A DNA stretch of 64,000 nucleotides from the NCBI RefSeq assembly GCF_900110415.1, contig NZ_FODR01000011.1:186001-250000 (forward strand), written 5' to 3'. The position numbers and the translations under genes are program-made. Below, in pieces: positions 18,151 to 27,316 of the stretch. The DNA comes from Mucilaginibacter sp. OK283. Lineage in GTDB: Bacteria; Bacteroidota; Bacteroidia; Sphingobacteriales; Sphingobacteriaceae. The notes beneath the pieces were generated by a model that was not told where the DNA came from, searched no databases, and worked only from the letters and a program-made list of their open reading frames with translations. Each line of letters opens with the position of its first letter. Within the stretch, counting starts at the first letter, position 1.

Positions 18151-18394
18151 GTGGTGAGTGGTGAGTGGTGAGTGGTGAGTGGTGAGTTGTGAGTTGTGAG
18201 TGGTGAGTGGTGAGTGGTGAGTGGTGAGTTGTGAGTTGTGAGTTGTGAGTTGTGAGTTGTGAGTTGTGAGTTGTGAGTTGTGAGTTGTGAGTTGTGAGTT
18301 GTGAGTTGTGACAAAAGCCCCTGACGGGGCTTTTTGTTTGATGAAACTATTCAAAAAATTCACTACTCACTACTCACTACTCACTACTCACCCC
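18147..18394. repeat. Short-tandem-repeat locus E (23 GTGAGTK heptads plus inverse arm)
   Basis: The left arm (18147-18307) is 23 uninterrupted heptads: five GTGAGTG, two GTGAGTT, four GTGAGTG, then twelve GTGAGTT. The right arm (18362-18394) is the inverse, four to five TCACTAC units, that is GTGAGTA on the minus strand. A terminator hairpin sits between. Each arm supplies the TGA stop of the adjacent convergent gene (queG and the exonuclease). Confidence 0.95.
18313..18336 (+). terminator. Terminator hairpin at the centre of repeat locus E
   Basis: AAAAGCCCC and GGGGCTTTTT enclose a 3-nt loop (TGA) and the hairpin is flanked by A and T runs on both sides, so it can work in both directions for the two convergent genes. 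Confidence 0.85.
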
Positions 18395-19425
18395 TTCTTA
18401 AACTTCAATGCCAACTGTGCCAGCATATCGTCATTAACGGGTTGAGCTGGCTCATCCTTCTTTTTAAAAGGCTTGGGCGGATATTGGGTTTTGGTATGTT
18501 CTGGTTTGTGAAATTCTTTTTTAGTGTAATCAGCTTTTGGCGCCTCGGGGCGTGGTGTATGGGCCTGGTCGGCTGGTTTTGGCTGTTGCGCAGCGTTTTT
18601 GGCCTGGCGCTCCGCATTCTTTTTAGCATTCCAGCGGGTGTATATTTCTTCCAGTTTACGTTTGGTGTACAGCGGAAAATCGCCCTGCATCATCCATGAA
18701 TAGTAACTTGGTTCGGCATTTAACACATCCTCAACCCTTTTGCCTTTATGTTTGCCAAAGTTAATGGTTTCTTCGCCCTGCTCATTGTAAACCATGCGGC
18801 CGGCAAAATCAACCGGCTTGCTTAAGTTGGTAAACTTATGCAGCGCTTCTACGTCGCCAACAACCGGCACGGTAATATTCCCTTTTTTATCCTCCCACTC
18901 CATGTTTTCATAGCGCTCAATCTGCGCCAGCAAAACTTCCATGGTTGCGCGGGTATCAGCCTCGGCCGAGTGGGCGTTTTCAATCTTTTTATCGCAGTAA
19001 AACTGGTAGGCAGCTTTAAGCGTACGCTGTTCCATCTGGTGAAATATGTTTTGTACATCCACAAAATGGCGGTCGTCTAATGTAAACGATACACCTGCGC
19101 GCAAAAACTCTTCCATCAGCATCGGGATGTCAAACTTGTTGGAGTTATAGCCGGCAAGGTCGCTATCGCCAATAAACTCGGCAATGGCCTGGCCCAAAGC
19201 TTTAAACTCCGGTTCGTCCTTTATATGCTCGTCATAAATACCATGTACCAGCGATGACTCCAGCGGTATAGGCATCCCCGGATGTATACGCCAGGTTTTA
19301 ACATCTTCGCTGCCATCAGGATGCAGTTTAATAACCGATATTTCAACTATCCTGTCAACCCCGATATTAGTACCCGTAGTTTCCAGATCAAAAAAGGCAA
19401 GCGGGCGTTTTAGTTTTAATTTCAT
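18388..19425 (-). CDS. DEDDh 3'-5' exonuclease with DUF3820 domain (DnaQ-like)
   Basis: The 345-residue protein starts with a DnaQ-type exonuclease: FFDLETTGTN (ExoI), LAGYNSNKFDIPML (ExoII) and NAHSAEADTRATME (ExoIII with catalytic His and Asp), about residues 12-175. Residues about 215-265 are a DUF3820 domain (NFGKHKGKRVEDV, SYYSWMMQGDF). A Pro/Lys-rich, probably unstructured tail follows. It is predicted to degrade DNA or RNA from the 3' end; it is not the replicative epsilon subunit by length. The TGA stop is provided by the GTGAGTA repeat of locus E. Confidence 0.88.
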   Translation of the reverse strand: MKLKLKRPLAFFDLETTGTNIGVDRIVEISVIKLHPDGSEDVKTWRIHPGMPIPLESSLVHGIYDEHIKDEPEFKALGQAIAEFIGDSDLAGYNSNKFDIPMLMEEFLRAGVSFTLDDRHFVDVQNIFHQMEQRTLKAAYQFYCDKKIENAHSAEADTRATMEVLLAQIERYENMEWEDKKGNITVPVVGDVEALHKFTNLSKPVDFAGRMVYNEQGEETINFGKHKGKRVEDVLNAEPSYYSWMMQGDFPLYTKRKLEEIYTRWNAKKNAERQAKNAAQQPKPADQAHTPRPEAPKADYTKKEFHKPEHTKTQYPPKPFKKKDEPAQPVNDDMLAQLALKFKKG

Positions 19426-19555
19426 TGTAATGATTCAGTATTACTGTAAACGTCGCAAATGTCCTAAAAAGAATCAGCACAATAAATTTTTTAATTTATT
19501 TAATATCTAAGTTTTATTTTTAAATTAATACCATCCTAATTATCGCGATTATTGT

Positions 19556-21535
19556 ATGAAAAAAGTACTACTCATTATTATTTTACTTACTGCTGCTCAA
19601 CACGTTATAAAGGCCCAGGATTTTGAGCAGAGTGTAACTACCGAAGACCTTGACTTAAAAAAATACGCAAAAGATACCGCCGCCCATGCGCTTTTTCTGA
19701 ATGAATTTGGTAAAAGCAGGATAGATATGGTAAGCGACGACCACCTACGCCTGATATTTGATTACCACGCCCGCATAAAAATATTTGATACAAAGGGCAT
19801 TGAACAGGGTACCATCGAAATTCCTATTCACCACAGTGCCAACGGCGAAACAACCGAAGAAGTTAGCGACATAACCGGCACTACCTATTACCGCGATGAC
19901 GATGGACTAATGCGCAGCGCCCCGCTCGATTTAAAAAAGGTGTATACCGTAAAAGATTATAAATACCGCAGCACCGTAAAATTTGCCTTGCCTGGCTTAA
20001 AGCCCGGTTGTGTTATTGATTTTAAGTATAAGTTGGTCTCGCCTTATATTGATGAGTTCAGGAATTGGGATTTTCAGGATGAGATTCCCAAAGTCCGGTC
20101 CACATATGATGTCCATATCCCGGGGTACTGGTATTTTAACGTTACATTGCGTGGTATTCAAAAATTATCAAAGTCGACATCCGAATTGGAACGGGAATGT
20201 TTTCAGTCGCATGGCGCCAAAGCAGATTGCTCTCACATGACTTATGAAATGACAGATATTCCGGCGTTTGTATCTGAAGATTATATGACCTCGCCAAAAA
20301 ACTTTTTATCGGCCATATATTTTGACGAGGTGGAATGGACCAACCCATACACCGGAGCTAAAACCGTAGTATCTAAAACCTGGAAAGATATTGAGCACCA
20401 GCTAAAAACCGACGAACTTTTTGGATCGCAGTTTAAGCGTAAGGAATTGATGAAAGACAGGATTGCATCCGTAATAGCCGGTAAAACAGACGAGTTGGAA
20501 AAGGCAAAGGCCATTTATGCGTACCTGCAAAAATGGTTTAAGTGGAATGACATTACATCAATATATAGCCCGGATGGTATAAAAAAAGCGTATGAAGCAC
20601 ACACGGGCACTATTGGTGATATTAACCTTGCCCTTGGAGCGGCCTTAAGGGCCGCCGACCTTAATACCGAGCTTGTAGTACTATCAACCCGTAACAACGG
20701 CAACATTAATATGCTTTACCCGGTAATTAACGATTTTAATTACGTGATTGCCAAAGTGAATATTGGCGATAAAAGCTACCTGCTTGATGCAACAGACCCA
20801 TTATTATCATTTGGCCTGCTACCATTAAAATGCCTTAATGACAAAGGGCGGGTGATAAACCTTGATAAACCATCGTACTGGATGGAGTTAAGCGGCCTGC
20901 AAAAGGAATCAACAACCAGAGCGCTTGATTTAACTTTGCTTGATAATGGCAAATTAAAAGGAACAATTACCAACTACTACCGTGGATATAACGCCTATGA
21001 AAAACGAAAAGCCATCAAAAAGTTCAACTCGGTTGATGAGTATATTGAAAACCAGGACGAAAAGCTCCCCAAGTTAAAAATACTGAAATCGAATATAGTA
21101 AACCTGGATAGCCTTGAAATGCCGCTTGGCGAAACTTTTGAAGTTGAGATTGATGCTTATGACAATACTAACCATAACCGTTTGGTGTTTAACCCTTTTT
21201 TGTGGGAAAAAATAACCAAAAACCCATTTAAGCTGGCCGAAAGGGATTACCCGGTAGATTGGGGAATGGCATCAGACGACCGTTTAATATTAACTATGCG
21301 GCTACCGCAGGGTTATACCGTTGAAACGCCACCACAAACAGTAGCCTTTAAAATGCCCGGTGATGGCGGTATGTATGCAACCACTTTTGAAAATTCAGAT
21401 AACACTTTCACCTTCTCGAACATTACAAAATTTACTAAACCTATTTACACATCCGAGGAATACCCTTACCTTAAAGAATTGTACAACAAAATAATACTTA
21501 CCGAAAAGGCGGATATGGTTTTCAAGAAAAAATAA
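19556..21535 (+). CDS. DUF3857 domain protein with transglutaminase-like fold (first of tandem pair)
   Basis: The 659-residue protein has a signal peptide (cleaved near KAQ, residue 21), an N-terminal DUF3857 region (about 60-220), a transglutaminase-like core (about 300-430) and a C-terminal DUF3858-like beta domain. In the core the usual catalytic Cys position reads GDINLALGAALRAADL, without Cys, while the downstream paralogue has a GDCKAL motif at the same place. It may therefore be a non-catalytic partner. Its TAA stop overlaps the next ATG by one base. Confidence 0.85.
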   Translation: MKKVLLIIILLTAAQHVIKAQDFEQSVTTEDLDLKKYAKDTAAHALFLNEFGKSRIDMVSDDHLRLIFDYHARIKIFDTKGIEQGTIEIPIHHSANGETTEEVSDITGTTYYRDDDGLMRSAPLDLKKVYTVKDYKYRSTVKFALPGLKPGCVIDFKYKLVSPYIDEFRNWDFQDEIPKVRSTYDVHIPGYWYFNVTLRGIQKLSKSTSELERECFQSHGAKADCSHMTYEMTDIPAFVSEDYMTSPKNFLSAIYFDEVEWTNPYTGAKTVVSKTWKDIEHQLKTDELFGSQFKRKELMKDRIASVIAGKTDELEKAKAIYAYLQKWFKWNDITSIYSPDGIKKAYEAHTGTIGDINLALGAALRAADLNTELVVLSTRNNGNINMLYPVINDFNYVIAKVNIGDKSYLLDATDPLLSFGLLPLKCLNDKGRVINLDKPSYWMELSGLQKESTTRALDLTLLDNGKLKGTITNYYRGYNAYEKRKAIKKFNSVDEYIENQDEKLPKLKILKSNIVNLDSLEMPLGETFEVEIDAYDNTNHNRLVFNPFLWEKITKNPFKLAERDYPVDWGMASDDRLILTMRLPQGYTVETPPQTVAFKMPGDGGMYATTFENSDNTFTFSNITKFTKPIYTSEEYPYLKELYNKIILTEKADMVFKKK

Positions 21536-23448
21536 TGAAAGTACTTACGTGGCTCATTTTATTATCTGCGTTGGCATTAAGCGCAAATGCGCAGGAAAAC
21601 TACGATGCATCGCTTATACCTAAAGAATTGCTACCCTACGCCAGCGCCGTTATCCGCAGCAATGATATGAGCATTGAGGTAAAAGACCTGGATAATACCT
21701 ATTACCGTATTAAAACCGCGGTAACCATATTAAATAAAAATGGCGACGACGAAGCCGAAATTGTAATATTTCACGACAAGGCGAACGTGATTAAAAACAT
21801 AAAAGGACTGGTTTACAACCAGTTTGGTAAACCTATTGGCAAGTTTTCTGAAAGTGATTTCCAGGACGACGCCGCAGTAAGTCGCTCAGCTTTATTTGAA
21901 GATACTAAGGTAAAACATTTTCAGCCTGCTGTAACTGATTATCCTTACACGGTTGTTTATGAATACGAATATAAATCAAAGCAATCGTTGAGTTTCCAAG
22001 ACTGGGAGCCTAAACCATCAGTTGATGTAGCTGTTGAAAAAAGTTCCTATACATTTAGCTGCAAACCTGATTTTAAGATCAGGTATAAAGAAATTAACAT
22101 GCCCTCGCATTTGGTTGAAGGTACAAATAAGCAGGGCGAAAACACTTATAGCTGGCAGGTAAGTAACCTTAACGCATCAAAAGTTGAGCCTTATAGCCCT
22201 ATTTATGAAAAGATGAGCAGCAGGGTGAAGATTTCGCCTGCGTCGCAATTTAATTACCTTGGAGTAACAGGTTCTTTTAATGACTGGAACGGTATGGGTA
22301 AATGGATCTACGATAAATTGCTATCGTCGCGCAGGGCATTACCCCAAAGCACTGTTTACAGGATGCAGGAAATAACCAAAGACATTACCGATCCTAAAGC
22401 CAAAGCCAAAAAGGTATATGAATATATGCAGGGCAAAACACATTACATTAGCGTGCAGGTTGGTATAGGCGGCTATCAGCCGTTTTTAGCGAGCGATGTT
22501 GATGCGCAAAATTATGGCGATTGTAAAGCCCTGGTAAACTATACGCAATCACTTTTTAAGGCTGTTGATATCGATTCTTATTACTGTATTGTAAAGTCGG
22601 GAACCTTAAAACGCAGCCCGCTCACTGATTTTGCAAGCATGAACCAGTTTGACCATGTGATCCTGTGTTTGCCATTTAAAAACGATACCACTTTTTTAGA
22701 ATGTACCAGCCAGCAAATTCCTTTTGGCTTTTTGAGTGATTTTACCGACGACCGCGACGTATTAGCCTGCACACCCGAAGGCGGCAAATTGATGCATACC
22801 CCAAAATATCCGGCCAAAACCAATACACAGCAGTGCACAGCCAATTTTACCCTTGCTGCCGACGGAACATTATCGGGCAGTATGCTTACCAATTTTAAAG
22901 GCTTGCAATATGATAACCGCACCTATCTGCTTACCGAGCCACCTAAAGAACAAGTGAAAATACTCCAGAAAATTTACGCCATTAATAACCTGGATATCGA
23001 AAAATTTGATTTTAAAGAGGATAAAAACATCCACCCGAGCCTCACAGAAACAATCAAGCTAACTGCCCCCGATTATGGGTCGGCCGTTAATGGAAAAATA
23101 GACTTTTTGGCCAATGCTACTAACAGAAAAGATAATACCCCACGCGAGGTACGCAACAGACACTATGATTTATACATTAACACCGGTTACACCGATGAAG
23201 ACGAAATTACCTATACCCTGCCCAAAGGCTATCATGTAGATATGCGCCCGGCCAGCATTTCGCTCGAAAAGCCATTCGGCAATTTTTCGGTATCCGCCAC
23301 CGTTGTTGGCAACCAGTTAATTTACAAACGAAAACTGCAGATAATTGATGGTACCTACAGTAAAGATTTGTACCAGGCCTTTGTAGATTTTTACCAATCG
23401 GTAAGCGAAACCGACAACAGTAATGTAACGCTGATTAAAGATAACTAA
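21535..23448 (+). CDS. DUF3857 and transglutaminase-like domain protein (second of tandem pair)
   Basis: The 637-residue exported protein has a signal peptide (SANAQ), a DUF3857 domain, and a transglutaminase-like core with QNYGDCKALVNYTQSLFKA, where Cys lies in the expected catalytic motif, then TSQQIPFGFLSDFTDDR with a likely Asp. DUF3857/3858 pairs are widespread in Bacteroidota; the substrate is unknown, and proteolysis or peptide crosslinking in the periplasm is possible. Start overlap (TAATG) with the previous gene implies translational coupling. The 3' end overlaps the convergent small gene at 23435 by 14 bp. Confidence 0.87.
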   Translation: MKVLTWLILLSALALSANAQENYDASLIPKELLPYASAVIRSNDMSIEVKDLDNTYYRIKTAVTILNKNGDDEAEIVIFHDKANVIKNIKGLVYNQFGKPIGKFSESDFQDDAAVSRSALFEDTKVKHFQPAVTDYPYTVVYEYEYKSKQSLSFQDWEPKPSVDVAVEKSSYTFSCKPDFKIRYKEINMPSHLVEGTNKQGENTYSWQVSNLNASKVEPYSPIYEKMSSRVKISPASQFNYLGVTGSFNDWNGMGKWIYDKLLSSRRALPQSTVYRMQEITKDITDPKAKAKKVYEYMQGKTHYISVQVGIGGYQPFLASDVDAQNYGDCKALVNYTQSLFKAVDIDSYYCIVKSGTLKRSPLTDFASMNQFDHVILCLPFKNDTTFLECTSQQIPFGFLSDFTDDRDVLACTPEGGKLMHTPKYPAKTNTQQCTANFTLAADGTLSGSMLTNFKGLQYDNRTYLLTEPPKEQVKILQKIYAINNLDIEKFDFKEDKNIHPSLTETIKLTAPDYGSAVNGKIDFLANATNRKDNTPREVRNRHYDLYINTGYTDEDEITYTLPKGYHVDMRPASISLEKPFGNFSVSATVVGNQLIYKRKLQIIDGTYSKDLYQAFVDFYQSVSETDNSNVTLIKDN

Positions 23449-23563
23449 ATATCACGATGCCCAGGATGATGCCAATAATCATGACCAGGTAAAGCGTAAT
23501 CTCGTTACCGGCAAACTTTTTATATTTAGTCCAAAATGAGTATTCTTCTTTTTGCTTTGACAT
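23435..23563 (-). CDS. Small single-pass membrane protein (42 aa)
   Basis: The ORF encodes 42 residues: a charged amphipathic start (MSKQKEEYSFWTKYKKFAG) and one hydrophobic helix (LYLVMIIGIILGIVIFSYL). A -7 element TAACTTTG lies 7 bp upstream of the ATG. The pattern and promoter suggest a real short gene, though I do not recognise a named family. It overlaps the end of the DUF3857 gene by 14 bp in convergent orientation. Confidence 0.65.
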   Translation of the reverse strand: MSKQKEEYSFWTKYKKFAGNEITLYLVMIIGIILGIVIFSYL

Positions 23564-23570
23564 AAGGTTG

Positions 23571-23578
23571 CAAAGTTA
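23571..23578 (-). promoter_or_regulatory. -7 element (TAACTTTG) of the 42-aa membrane protein gene
   Basis: TAACTTTG on the minus strand matches TAnnTTTG and lies 7 bp before the ATG at 23563. The expected TTG at -33 is not evident because the region overlaps the GTGAGTGGTTGATT repeat. Confidence 0.5.
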
Positions 23579-23586
23579 GTACTTTT

Positions 23587-23623
23587 TAGTGAGTGGTTGA
23601 TTGGGTTGATTAAGTGAGTGGTT
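23587..23623. repeat. Single repeat arm (GTGAGTG / GTTGATT units)
   Basis: Heptads GTGAGTG, GTTGATT, GGGTTGA, TTAAGTG, AGTGGTT combine the units of loci A and E. No complementary arm is visible nearby. It lies between two small minus-strand ORFs. Confidence 0.6.
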
Positions 23624-23748
23624 TAGAAGCCGCCGCCCGATTCAATATAATACAGTGGACCAACGGGAATAAGCAGGAATGTAAGGAAGATGTAAGCATT
23701 AAACCACACCTGATGTTTGTTGCCTGTTGTTGGCCAAAACAGGCACAA
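23623..23748 (-). CDS. Possible 41-aa membrane peptide or gene remnant
   Basis: An open frame ends NAYIFLTFLLIPVGPLYYIE plus a Gly-rich tail, with one hydrophobic helix. It has no ATG; TTG at 23748 is the nearest plausible start, giving 41 residues. The coding-like C-terminus suggests a real small membrane protein with an unusual start, or the tail of a decayed gene. The remaining gap 23749-23892 is AT-rich with nothing recognisable. Confidence 0.3.
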   Translation of the reverse strand: MCLFWPTTGNKHQVWFNAYIFLTFLLIPVGPLYYIESGGGF

Positions 23749-23892
23749 ACATTTGGATACACTTAAATTGTTCAAAACATCAGTTTGATGTTAACCATGC
23801 AAAATATAAAATATTGATTATCAAATATTTATAAAATATATTTCTAAAATATGTTAAGTTATGTTAACCCAATTTACGTTTATCCTGATGAA

Positions 23893-24456
23893 CTAATTAA
23901 CCTGCACCGTTCCTTCGTCCACAGAACCTGCTCTTGAAAAGTATTTGTAAAGCGATGGATCGCGAAGTTTTACGATAACTACGCCGCGCCTTGAACTGGC
24001 GTGAACTACGTAGCCGTTTTGCAGGTAAACACCCACATGGCTAAATTGCTTGCCGTCAAAATCGAAGAAAACCAGGTCGCCTTCTTTCAGTTCGTCTTCA
24101 TACTTGCGCTTAATAACGGTTATTTGCTTACTGGTCATGCGGGGAATGGTGATGCCATATACCTGCTGCTCCAGCAAAAAGGCCAATCCTGAACAATCCA
24201 CACCATCTTTATCAAGGCCGCCAAATTTGTAGGGGGTGCCCATCCATTGCTCGATAAAAGCATACAGGCGGCCATTTTCGATATCGCTTTTACTTACGCC
24301 CATAATTTCTGAGTATTTAGAGGCAATATCCCCATCCGGCTTTACCACTTCGCCCGGCAGGCCACGCATAGCTGCCTTGCGGGTGTGGCAGGAGGTTAAT
24401 ACTATCGGCACAAAAAACAAAACGAAGCAATAGAAAAATAGGCGATGTTTGGTCAT
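23893..24456 (-). CDS. NlpC/P60 (C40) peptidase lipoprotein
   Basis: The 187-residue cell-wall hydrolase has a lipoprotein signal ending LTSC (about Cys23) and an NlpC/P60 domain: GGLDKDGVDCSGLAFLL (catalytic Cys), DFDGKQFSHVGVYL (catalytic His) and VVHASS. The family cleaves D-glutamyl-diaminopimelate bonds in peptidoglycan stem peptides. It is expected to be a membrane-anchored periplasmic protein. It is downstream of mutS on the same strand, but repeat locus F lies between, suggesting separate transcription. Confidence 0.92.
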   Translation of the reverse strand: MTKHRLFFYCFVLFFVPIVLTSCHTRKAAMRGLPGEVVKPDGDIASKYSEIMGVSKSDIENGRLYAFIEQWMGTPYKFGGLDKDGVDCSGLAFLLEQQVYGITIPRMTSKQITVIKRKYEDELKEGDLVFFDFDGKQFSHVGVYLQNGYVVHASSRRGVVIVKLRDPSLYKYFSRAGSVDEGTVQVN

Positions 24457-24513
24457 GCGGTAAAGGTAGAATTTAGTGAGATGTAGTGAGAACTGATGTT
24501 TTTAACAAATTAA

Positions 24514-24621
24514 CATTTCAGATGTGCAAATTTCAGATTCCAGATGTGCAGATGTTTTATAAAATATAAAACGGCCTACCTTTCCATCTGCACATCTAAA
24601 ATCTGCACATCTGAAATCTAA
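24514..24621. repeat. Short-tandem-repeat locus F (CAGATGTGCA type)
   Basis: The left arm (24514-24556) has CAGATGTGCAAATTTCAGA-like units; the right arm (24584-24621) has the inverse, CTGCACATCTAAAAT and CTGCACATCTGAAAT, with ATCT recurring at 7-8 bp. Between the arms is a small GTTTTAT/ATAAAAC hairpin. The right arm starts at the mutS stop codon. Confidence 0.85.
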
Positions 24622-27227
24622 GACTTTATCACCCTTTGTATTTCATCCAGCTTCATCAGCGCTTCAACGGGTGTTAACGTATTTACATCGAGGTTGTTCA
24701 GCGTATCGCGGATTTTTACCAGTACCGGGTCGTCTATCGAGAACATTTGCATCTGCACGGCCTGCTTTTGCACCTTGCGGATGCTTTCTTTGATATGCTC
24801 CCCCCCTGTTCGCTCGTTTTCCAGTTTCTTCAAAATTTCGTTGGCACGGGTCAGCACTTTTTGGGGCATCCCGGCAAGCTTGGCTACGTGGATCCCGAAG
24901 CTATGCTCGCTGCCGCCGGGTACCAGCTTACGCAGGAAAATGATTTGCTGACCAACTTCCTTTACCGATACGTTGAAGTTTTTGATGCGGTTAAACGTGT
25001 TGCTCAACTCGTTCAGTTCGTGATAGTGAGTGGCAAACAGCGTTTTGGCTTTTGCCGTTGGGTGGTTATGCAGGTATTCGGCAATAGACCAGGCAATGGA
25101 AATACCATCATAGGTTGAGGTACCACGGCCGATCTCGTCAAGCAGGATCAAACTCCTGTCGGATAAGTTATTCAGGATACTTGCCGTCTCGTTCATCTCC
25201 ACCATAAAGGTTGATTCGCCCGATGACAGGTTATCCGATGCCCCTACCCTGGTAAATATCTTGTCGACCAACCCAATCGAAGCCGATTTGGCCGGTACAA
25301 AGCAGCCCATCTGCGCCATCAGCACAATTAAACCGGTTTGTCTGAGCAAGGCCGACTTACCCGCCATGTTGGGCCCGGTAATGATGATGATTTGCTGCGT
25401 TTCCGAATCCAGGTATACATCGTTTGTGATATAGCTTTCGCCCAGCGGCAGGTTCTTTTCAATCACGGGGTGGCGGCCACCTTTAATGTCGAGCACTTTA
25501 CTCTCGTTCATCTGGGGTTTGGCATAATAGTTTTTGATGGATATATGCGCAAAATTAAGCAGCACATCCAAACGGGCTATCAGCTGCGCATTCAGCTGAA
25601 TAGGCTTTATATATTCGGCCAGCGAATACAACAAATCATTATAAAGGCGGGTTTCAATCACCAGGATCTTTTCCTCGGCGCCTAAAATCTGCTCTTCGTA
25701 TTCTTTTAGCTCGGGGGTAATATAGCGCTCGGCATTAACCAAAGTTTGCTTGCGGATCCACTCCGAAGGCACCTTATCGCGGTGGCTATGCGTCACCTCA
25801 AGGTAATATCCAAAAACGTTATTAAACGATACTTTAAGCGAAGGGATGCCCGTAGCTTCAGCCTCGCGTTTTTGTATCTCCAGCAGGTATCCTTTGCCGC
25901 CAAACGCTATTTTACGTAGCCTGTCCAGTTCCTCGTTAATCCCCTCGTTCATCACCGATCCTTTTACGATCATTACCGGCGGCTCGGGGTTTAACTCGCG
26001 TTCTATTTTCTCGCAGATAGTTACGCAGGGATTTAACTGCTCGCCAATAGCACGTAATGGCAGGCTCTCAGATGCTTCAGCAGTTTTTTTGATGGAGCCG
26101 ATAGCCATCAGTGCTTTTTTAAGCTGGCAAACCTCGCGCGGGTTGGCTTTTTGTAAACCTATCTTGCTGATTAACCGCTCCAGGTCGCCTATCTGGCGGA
26201 TGCAGTTTTGCAGGTTTTCGCGCAGCTCTTCGTGCTCAATCATGTACTCTACAACGCCCAGGCGGTCGTTTATAGGCTTAATCTCCTTAAGGGGCATCAC
26301 AATCCACCGGCGCAGCAAACGGGCGCCCATGGGCGAGCAGGTATGGTCAAGCACATCAACCAGGGTAAGGGCATTATCATTGGTCGATCCTACCAGTTCC
26401 AGGTTGCGTACGCTAAACCTGTCGAGCCATAAATACCGGTCTTCCTCAATCCGGCCAATAGCACTAATGTGCTGCAGGTTGCGGTGCTCGGTCTCATTCA
26501 AATAATGGATGGCTACACCTGCGGCTATAATGCCCAGGTTAAGCTTATCTATCCCGAAGCCTTTTAATGATTTTACACCGAAGTGCTTCAATAGCGTTTC
26601 GGTGGCGTAATCGCCGCTGTAGGGCCATTCATCAAGGGCGTAGGTATAAAAGCGGTCGCCGTAGTTATCCTTAAAATCGCGGGTGCGGCTTTTGGGGTAT
26701 ATCACTTCGCTGGGCGAAAAACTTTGCAGCAGCTTATCAATATAATCGCTGTTGCCCTGGGCGGTCCAAAACTCGCCTGTCGAAATATCGATGAGGGCAA
26801 TGCCTATACTGTTTTTTTCAAAGTGCAGCGATGCCAGGTAGTTGTTGCTTTTTTGGTTAAGGATATTATCATTAGTGGCAACCCCGGGCGTAACCAGTTC
26901 GGTAACTCCGCGTTTAACAATAGTTTTGGTGGTTTTAGGATCTTCCAGCTGATCGCAGATGGCCACCCGCTGCCCGGCGCGTACCAGTTTGGGCAAATAG
27001 GTATCCAGCGAGTGGTGCGGGAAACCAGCCAGTTCGATATGGGTAGCAGCACCATTTGCACGGCGGGTAAGCACAATGCCCAATATGCCCGCGGCTTTAA
27101 CGGCGTCTTCGCCAAAAGTTTCGTAAAAATCGCCCACGCGGAACAGCAGCAGAGCACCTGGATACTTCACCTTGATGGCGTTGTATTGCTGCATTAATGG
27201 GGTTTCTTTGGTAGTGTCTTTAGCCAA
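24618..27227 (-). CDS. mutS: DNA mismatch repair protein MutS
   Basis: The 869-residue ATPase recognises mismatched base pairs. It has the mismatch-reading motif VGDFYETFGED (Phe-Tyr-Glu near residue 35), Walker A GPNMAGKSALLR, STFMVEMNETA and Walker B LILLDEIGRGTSTYDG, followed by the C-terminal helix-turn-helix ATHYHEL region. Full length for MutS1. The start is TTG at 27227 (MAKDTTKETPLMQQY), supported by an AAGGAG ribosome-binding site 8 bp upstream; the first ATG is 11 codons inside. No mutL is nearby. Confidence 0.96.
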   Translation of the reverse strand: MAKDTTKETPLMQQYNAIKVKYPGALLLFRVGDFYETFGEDAVKAAGILGIVLTRRANGAATHIELAGFPHHSLDTYLPKLVRAGQRVAICDQLEDPKTTKTIVKRGVTELVTPGVATNDNILNQKSNNYLASLHFEKNSIGIALIDISTGEFWTAQGNSDYIDKLLQSFSPSEVIYPKSRTRDFKDNYGDRFYTYALDEWPYSGDYATETLLKHFGVKSLKGFGIDKLNLGIIAAGVAIHYLNETEHRNLQHISAIGRIEEDRYLWLDRFSVRNLELVGSTNDNALTLVDVLDHTCSPMGARLLRRWIVMPLKEIKPINDRLGVVEYMIEHEELRENLQNCIRQIGDLERLISKIGLQKANPREVCQLKKALMAIGSIKKTAEASESLPLRAIGEQLNPCVTICEKIERELNPEPPVMIVKGSVMNEGINEELDRLRKIAFGGKGYLLEIQKREAEATGIPSLKVSFNNVFGYYLEVTHSHRDKVPSEWIRKQTLVNAERYITPELKEYEEQILGAEEKILVIETRLYNDLLYSLAEYIKPIQLNAQLIARLDVLLNFAHISIKNYYAKPQMNESKVLDIKGGRHPVIEKNLPLGESYITNDVYLDSETQQIIIITGPNMAGKSALLRQTGLIVLMAQMGCFVPAKSASIGLVDKIFTRVGASDNLSSGESTFMVEMNETASILNNLSDRSLILLDEIGRGTSTYDGISIAWSIAEYLHNHPTAKAKTLFATHYHELNELSNTFNRIKNFNVSVKEVGQQIIFLRKLVPGGSEHSFGIHVAKLAGMPQKVLTRANEILKKLENERTGGEHIKESIRKVQKQAVQMQMFSIDDPVLVKIRDTLNNLDVNTLTPVEALMKLDEIQRVIKS

Positions 27228-27235
27228 GCGGTTTA

Positions 27236-27241
27236 CTCCTT
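27236..27241 (-). promoter_or_regulatory. Strong ribosome-binding site for the mutS TTG start
   Basis: AAGGAG on the minus strand lies 8 bp before TTG. Shine-Dalgarno sites are weak or absent for most genes of this phylum, so a good one next to a non-ATG codon decides this start. Confidence 0.6.
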
Positions 27242-27316
27242 TTGTTAATCGGGTAAAGTTAATGCATTGCCCGTGCTTTTAGGGCATTGTGGAAAAGTTG
27301 GATGGATGTGGATATC

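Noticed and set aside
18069..18363. Minus-strand frames reading TTHNSQL-type peptide repeats
   Set aside because: They are only translations of the GTGAGTK heptad array in two frames; three heptads (21 bp) give a seven-residue repeat. No start signal or conserved domain.
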